The position numbers and the translations under genes are program-made. A stretch of DNA of 64,000 nucleotides from NCBI GenBank assembly GCA_001414485.1, contig LLEY01000037.1, forward strand, positions 62,001 to 126,000, written 5' to 3'. The first letter of the stretch is position 1. Each line of letters starts with the position of its first letter. This DNA is from Calycina herbarum. Its lineage: Eukaryota; Ascomycota; Leotiomycetes; Helotiales; Pezizellaceae. Below, one piece after another: positions 58,675 through 64,000 of the stretch. Under the pieces are notes generated by a model. It worked only from the letters and a program-made list of their open reading frames with translations. It did no database searches and was not told where the DNA came from.

Positions 58675-61600
58675 TTACCTCTCTCTTTTGAAAAAGCTTA
58701 TCTATAAGCTTTATATTATAACTAAATCGTTTATAAAATAGTTATAATTATCTATACTATTCTTCTATACTTATATCTAGCTTTATAACGCTATTAGCAG
58801 ACTAGCGTAGACTAGATTAGCGAGATAAAAGTTATATAATTTATATAGATAATACTTGAAATTCGAGGCTAGATACTACTATAGATTAGAGTCGTAGCCT
58901 ATCTATTTAACTCTATATTAGAGCTTTCTACGAATTATCTTTTTAGCTAAGATTTCTTCTACTTTCTACTCTTTCTAATCTATAACCTGTATTAGTAGAG
59001 GTAGCTCGTTTACCTATCTAGGTAATAGATCTATAATAGCTTTATAGAGTAGTAATAGATAGAATATAAGATATATACAGAAGTAGTCTAGTAATTTAAG
59101 CTAGAAAGAGTATTCTTTATAGACTATAATCTAGAAAGAACTCTCGTTTTATCTGTCTAGCTTATAGCTTAGCTAGTTTATCTTCTAATTTCGAGTTAAT
59201 ACTTAAACAAAGTCGTCTATATCGAAGTCTACTACTCTTCTAGTCTGGTTTACAGACCTAGTATAGCGCTCTTATACTTTACTTACTAATTCCTTTGCTA
59301 CGGTCTAAGTGTTATATATTCTTCGTACTAGTACTTCTGTATCTATCTAGTTAAGCTATTCGTATATAGTTGTAGGTTTATCTAGACGATTCTAGTCGAA
59401 GAACATAGTAGCTACGTATTTATTAATTACTTTAAAAGGCGAAAGCTCTTCTAGACTCTTATATAGAAGCGTAAGCTAAGCGTAGTCTAGAATAGAGACA
59501 AGTTCGCTCTAGTTGTTCTAGTAGTAGCTAATAAAAGGCTATAAGCGTTGATTAATCTATTAGTTTAAGAGTAGAAAGTAGTAGATAGCTTAAGCTTATA
59601 GTAAGGATTCTATAGAATTCGAACTAGAAAGAAGAGATAAACTATAGTCTACGGTCTAAAACAATGCTTTATAAATAGCTATAGATTCGATATATCTACG
59701 TAACGTATATTCGAGCTATATCTCGTATTATAACTGTCTTTAGATAGAGGATTAAGACTAATTACTTAGTTAGACGATCTATAACTACTTATAAGATATT
59801 ATAACCTTATTTATTAGTAGAGAAAGACTTATAGTCTATAGTAATATATTACTAGAGATGCTCTAGAACTAGTAATAAGTATAAAAACCTAGGTTTATAG
59901 TCGCGAGGTATAGTAGTACGTCGACAGTCTCCGTAGTTACTAATATAGGTCTTTATAGACGTCTATAAACCTTTCTACTAGTATCTACGTACGAGAATAG
60001 CTACTATCTTTGTCTGTCTAAAGTAAGCTATAGAAACTTATATATAAGCTTTATAAATTAGATCTATTTATAAGATTTCTTAATCTAGAACTATAAGTCT
60101 CTTTTACTAAAGAAGTAATCTGTTTTCTATTATCTAGTTCTAGTCTCTATAAGTAGCTTTCGTCTAGTCTTCTTCTAAGTCTAGAGAGTTATAGTTAGTA
60201 ATAAGTAACTAGTTAATAAGATGAAGCGAGGGTTCTAAGGTAACTAGAGCTAGCGTTATAGAAGGTTCTAATTAAGTAGTAATATATAGATCTAACTAAT
60301 TAGACGTAAGTAAGGTTTACTATCTTATAAACGCTTTTAAGTTATTTTATAAGTTAACGTCTTAGTCTTAGTATATTAGTATATCTGTCTTTTCGTTTTA
60401 TTTTCTAGCTTAAAATATAATTATAAAGTAGAACTCTAATAGAAACTCTATCTATCTCGCTTACTACTAGTTTAAGTTTTTTAAGATTATAAAGTATTCT
60501 AAAGCCTTATAATTAGTAAAGACTTTAATCTAGAAGCTAGTTTAAGTGAGATCTGCTTACTACTATCTAAAAGAGCGTATAATAGCTAATATCTCCTTAT
60601 TATAGATTTAGTAATTTAGCTTAGTAGGGTTTATTATCTTTAAGAAGTAGCTTATAAGTCTCTATAGTTCGGTTTCAGATATACGTTATAATATTACAGT
60701 TATAACTACTCTGTCGGAAGCGTCTATTTCTACTATAGTCTCTAAATCAGCTATAAAATAGTATAAAAGAGAGGTAGTAACTAAGGCTTCTTTTAACGTA
60801 TTAAAAGCCTCTTTATAGTCTAAGTCGAACTTAAATAGCACTTCTTTATCTATAAGGTAGTTTAGTAGACAAGTAATCTGTTTATAATCTTAAATAAAAC
60901 GTTAGTAGAAGTTATAAAAACCTAGAAAGAACTAGATACTCTTAATAGTACTAGGATATTTCTAAGAAACGATTACTAAGATCTTCTCTAAGTTAACTTC
61001 GATTCTATCTATAGAGATAATAAAACTAAAGTACTTTATATAAGTAACGTAGAACTTGTCTTCTTAATATCTACTTATAGTCTAGCTTTATAGAGCCGTT
61101 CTAAGACCTTATAGACGTGTTTAACGTATTCGAGCTTATTATTAGAGTATATAAGAATGTTATTAAGGTAAGCTATATAAAAGTTATTAAGATATTCTAT
61201 AAGAACGCTATTTATATATCTCTAGTATATAGTAGGACTATTGGTTAAGCTAAAAGATAATACCTTATATTTAAACGTACTATAACAGGTCTGAAAGGTT
61301 ATAAGTTCTTCTAACTCTAGTTCTATACGTATATAGTTAAAAGCTTAACGAATGTCGAGCTTTATAAGGATTTTAGTACTAGTGATTCGTATAAGAGTTT
61401 CGTCGATTAGCGGAAGAGAGTGCTAGTTCTTACGAGTAAGGTTGTTAAGTTTCTAGTAGTCGATATAGAGCTATAAGCTTCTATTAGACTTCTTTATAAA
61501 CAGTACTAGAGAGGCGAAAGAGACGTAGCTAGGAACGATAAACTCTTTATTAAGATTATTAAGAATATACTACTTTATAGCTAGAAGTTTCTTAGTTATT

Positions 61601-62424
61601 ATTCTATATAATAGACTATATAAGAGAGTATTTAAGCTTATAAGTTTAATCCTATAGTCGACCTAGTTCTATAGCAGAGGAAGCTCGTCTAAAGCTCTCT
61701 TTAAAAAGACATTCTTAAATTATATATATTTCTAATAAATATTCTATTCTACTAGTTATTTATCTAAAGCGTAATCTACTAAAGAGAGCTCTCTATATAA
61801 TCTATTTATAAGAGTATAGTCGATCTCTTATAAGCTAGTAGAGAAGGCTTCGTTATTACGTTTTTAAAAGTTAAGTTTAAAAGCAGTAGCTCTAATATAA
61901 TAGATATTAATAGCGGAGTCTTTCGTAGGTTTATAGGTGTTCGTAAGTAAGTCTATAGCCGCTCTATAGTCTATAGCTAAACGTTTTTCTAAGAAGGATT
62001 AATAACGTTACTAGTAGTTAGAAATAAGAACTTATATTCTATTCTAGACAGAGATAAGGTTTTACTAAAAGCTTTTGTCTAGAACTTCTTTAAGAGTAAC
62101 TAGTAGCAGGGTTTAGTACTAGCTTTAAGGTAGTATTAAATAGATTAATATATATTTCTCTATAGTATCCTAGTAGTAGTCGCGGTTCTCTATATTCTCC
62201 TAAGTCTAGAGGTCTAGTAGAGAGATAGTTATCGATTCTTTAGTAATAGATACTAAGTAATTAAGTTAACGAACTAGAGAAAGAGATTCTAGCTATTTAA
62301 TCTTATAGCTATAGACCGCTAACTTTACGTTTACGTCTATAAGCTATTAATAGCTAATAATAATATCGTATCTACTAATATTAGTAATTAGAAAGAGTGT
62401 AACGTAATCTATTACCGAGCTGCG
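58675..62424 (-). pseudogene. Gypsy B pol, dead, minus strand
   Basis: This is the reverse complement of gypsy A pol with point differences. On the minus strand the chromodomain lies about 58990-58880, the integrase about 59900-59600, the RNase H about 60520, the reverse transcriptase about 61350-61150 and the protease end about 62400. The active site again reads AYLNNILIYS (about 61170). The gag and the 5' LTR are not reached because a pogo-type element begins near 62425. Its LTR differs from that of A by about 20 bases in length, so it is another copy of the same family. Confidence 0.85.
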
Positions 62425-64000
62425 TATATTACTAAGCTACGTACTTTTACTAAATTTACTACTCTACTACTTTAATACGTGTTTTCTTCTTCTATAATAT
62501 AAGTCTAAACTTAAGAAGTACGAATTATATTAGCTATTAAAGCTATTCGAATATCTAAACGAAAATTAAGCTATAGAAACGCTATAAAAATCTATAAAGT
62601 TCTTAAATCTACTCTTCGTCTTAGAATAAACGGCTGACCTTCTTATAGCGATACTAAATCTAATTATTTAAAGCTAACGAAATTAGAGAAGGAAATAATT
62701 ATTCGATATATATTTAATCGAGATTCTAGAGAGTTTTCGCCTTAGCTAGCTAATATAGAAGATATAGCGAATTATCTTCTTAAGATATACGAAGTAAAAC
62801 ACGTTAGAAAGCGCTAAGTAGAACGATTTATAGTTTAATAACCAGAGCTAAAGTCGTGTTTTAATCGCGTTTATAACTTTTAAAGAGTCTTATATAAAGA
62901 TCCTAAGTTAATTAGCGTATAGTTTCGACTAGTAGAGAATATATAGATGAAATATAGTATAGTAGATAGCGATTTCTATAACTTCGACGAGACTAGCTTT
63001 ATAATAGATTAAATCTGTTCTAGAATAGTTATTACTTATACCGATTAACGTAGTAAGAGTAAGACAGTTTAACTAGGTAATCGAGAATAGACGATAGTAA
63101 TTATTATAATTAATAGCGAAGATAGAAGTATCTCTCTATTCCTTATTATTTAAGACGCTAATTACTTCGCGAATTAGTATTCTAAAACTAGCCTCTCTTA
63201 TAATTAGATTATTAAACCTATAAATAATAGTTAGATAAATAATAAGACAGGTCTAGAATAGTTAAAATACTTTAATAAATATACTACTACTTAAGCTAAA
63301 AGTCTATATCGTATATTAGTTTTAGATATAAGAGTTACGAATTAGTAGAATTTCAAGAATATTATAAGTCTTATAATATTATAACTCTTAGATTACCTCC
63401 GTATTCTTCTTATCTAACCTAATTACTTGATATTAGGTATTTTACTATTCTTAAGTAGAAGTATAGTTAAGAAATCAAAGAGTTTATAAAAGCGTATATT
63501 AATTATATTACTAAGGTCGAGTTTCTTATAGCTTTTAAATAAGTGTATATTAAGTTAATTACTTCTATAAACAGTTAGACTGGATTCTACGAGGCTGGAT
63601 TAATATCTTTTAACTCTTAAGTAGTTATATCGAAGTTAGATATAAAGTTATAAACTCTAACGTCTACTAGCCTCTCTTCCGTCGAGGCAGACTCTTAGGT
63701 TTCGTAGACCTCGTATAATCTAACGGAAGCTCTTTCGTAAACGACTTTGGTTAGAGATCGTATTACCTATTATTAAGGAAGCTCGTCTACTCCTCTTTTT
63801 CAAACTATTGCTTTATTAGCTAAAGATATAGAGCGTTTAGCTTATGAATTAACTCTTGTTAATACTAAGCTACGTATACTTCGAGCGGTAAATAAGACAC
63901 TTTCTAAGCGTCGTAGAGCTAAAAAGAATCGTATCTATTAAGAAGGTACACTTACTATAGAGAATATATACGATATTATAGCTTAAGACGAAGTAAATAA
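62425..64000 (+). mobile_element. Fot1/pogo-type DNA transposon, cut by window end
   Basis: With stops ignored, the plus strand reads a pogo-superfamily transposase from about 62517: AIKIYKVLKSTLRLRING (N-terminal helix-turn-helix), then a CENP-B-type part with PELKSCFNRVYNF, then DFYNFDETSF (first catalytic Asp), GNREWTIVIIIIN, LVLDIRV, LPPYSSYLTQPLDI and, near the end, a basic stretch KTLSKRRRAKKNRI and EGTLTIENIYDIIA. All major blocks are in order, so it is nearly full length, but no open frame survives. The terminal repeats and the TA duplication cannot be fixed because the right end lies outside the window. Confidence 0.82.

Overview
The window reads as nuclear DNA of a filamentous ascomycete. 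Evidence: short GT-AG introns of about 45-95 bases with ctaac/ctaat-like branch sites, a NuA4-type EAF1/VID21 gene, small cysteine-rich secreted proteins, a TRI12-like MFS pump, and a right flank full of transposons with C-to-T/G-to-A decay typical of repeat-induced point mutation (RIP). Several proteins look like those of Leotiomycetes (Botrytis/Sclerotinia relatives), but that placement is inference and was not tested.

Layout. 0.4-5.5 kb: EAF1/VID21 (minus, four exons). 6.7-7.9 kb: stomatin-like SPFH protein (minus, three exons). 11.1-13.2 kb: TRI12-like MFS transporter (plus, eight exons). 16.8-17.2 kb: small secreted Cys-rich protein (plus). 18.0-19.6 kb: F-box-like protein, followed at 20.2-21.2 kb by a broken, head-less copy of the same gene. 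21.5-22.4 kb: SprT-like protein whose zinc-protease motif has lost its catalytic residues. 22.6-23.0 kb: small Cys-cluster protein. 23.2-24.5 kb: secreted glycerophosphodiester phosphodiesterase (minus). 25.9-26.2 kb: EthD-domain gene fragment. 28.8-29.4 kb and 30.3-30.9 kb: two convergent secreted Cys-rich proteins; the first is a distant relative of the one at 16.8 kb. About 31.9-32.2 kb: dead beta-lactamase-family relic. 32.8-33.7 kb: NAD(P)-binding NmrA/SDR-like protein. 38.9-40.6 kb: Gln/Pro-rich coiled-coil protein with a probable GC-AG intron (minus). The long intergenic stretches (33.7-38.9 and 40.6-46.7 kb) hold only low-complexity tracts that I can recognise.

From 46.7 kb the window turns into transposon. 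A PIF/Harbinger element (46678-48388) has 25-bp perfect terminal inverted repeats and a TTA duplication, is internally deleted, and carries nonsense codons of RIP type. After it comes a solo LTR with a CTATA duplication, then an AT-rich, stop-riddled nest: a Tad1-like LINE split by a complete 6.0-kb chromodomain gypsy element (LTRs 49587-49818 and 55367-55598, duplication TCTAA), a second LTR element starting at 56279, a minus-strand gypsy from 58420, and a Fot1/pogo-type transposase from about 62.5 kb to the window end. No open reading frame of normal size survives there.

The left 46 kb is ordinary, gene-sparse accessory/core mixture: chromatin regulation, membrane scaffolding, export, and secreted proteins that could act outside the cell. 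I see no operon-like or cluster logic linking them. The most interesting items are the catalytically dead SprT-like protein, the secreted-protein family with a shared intron position, the broken tandem paralog, and the clear nesting and RIP history of the repeat block.
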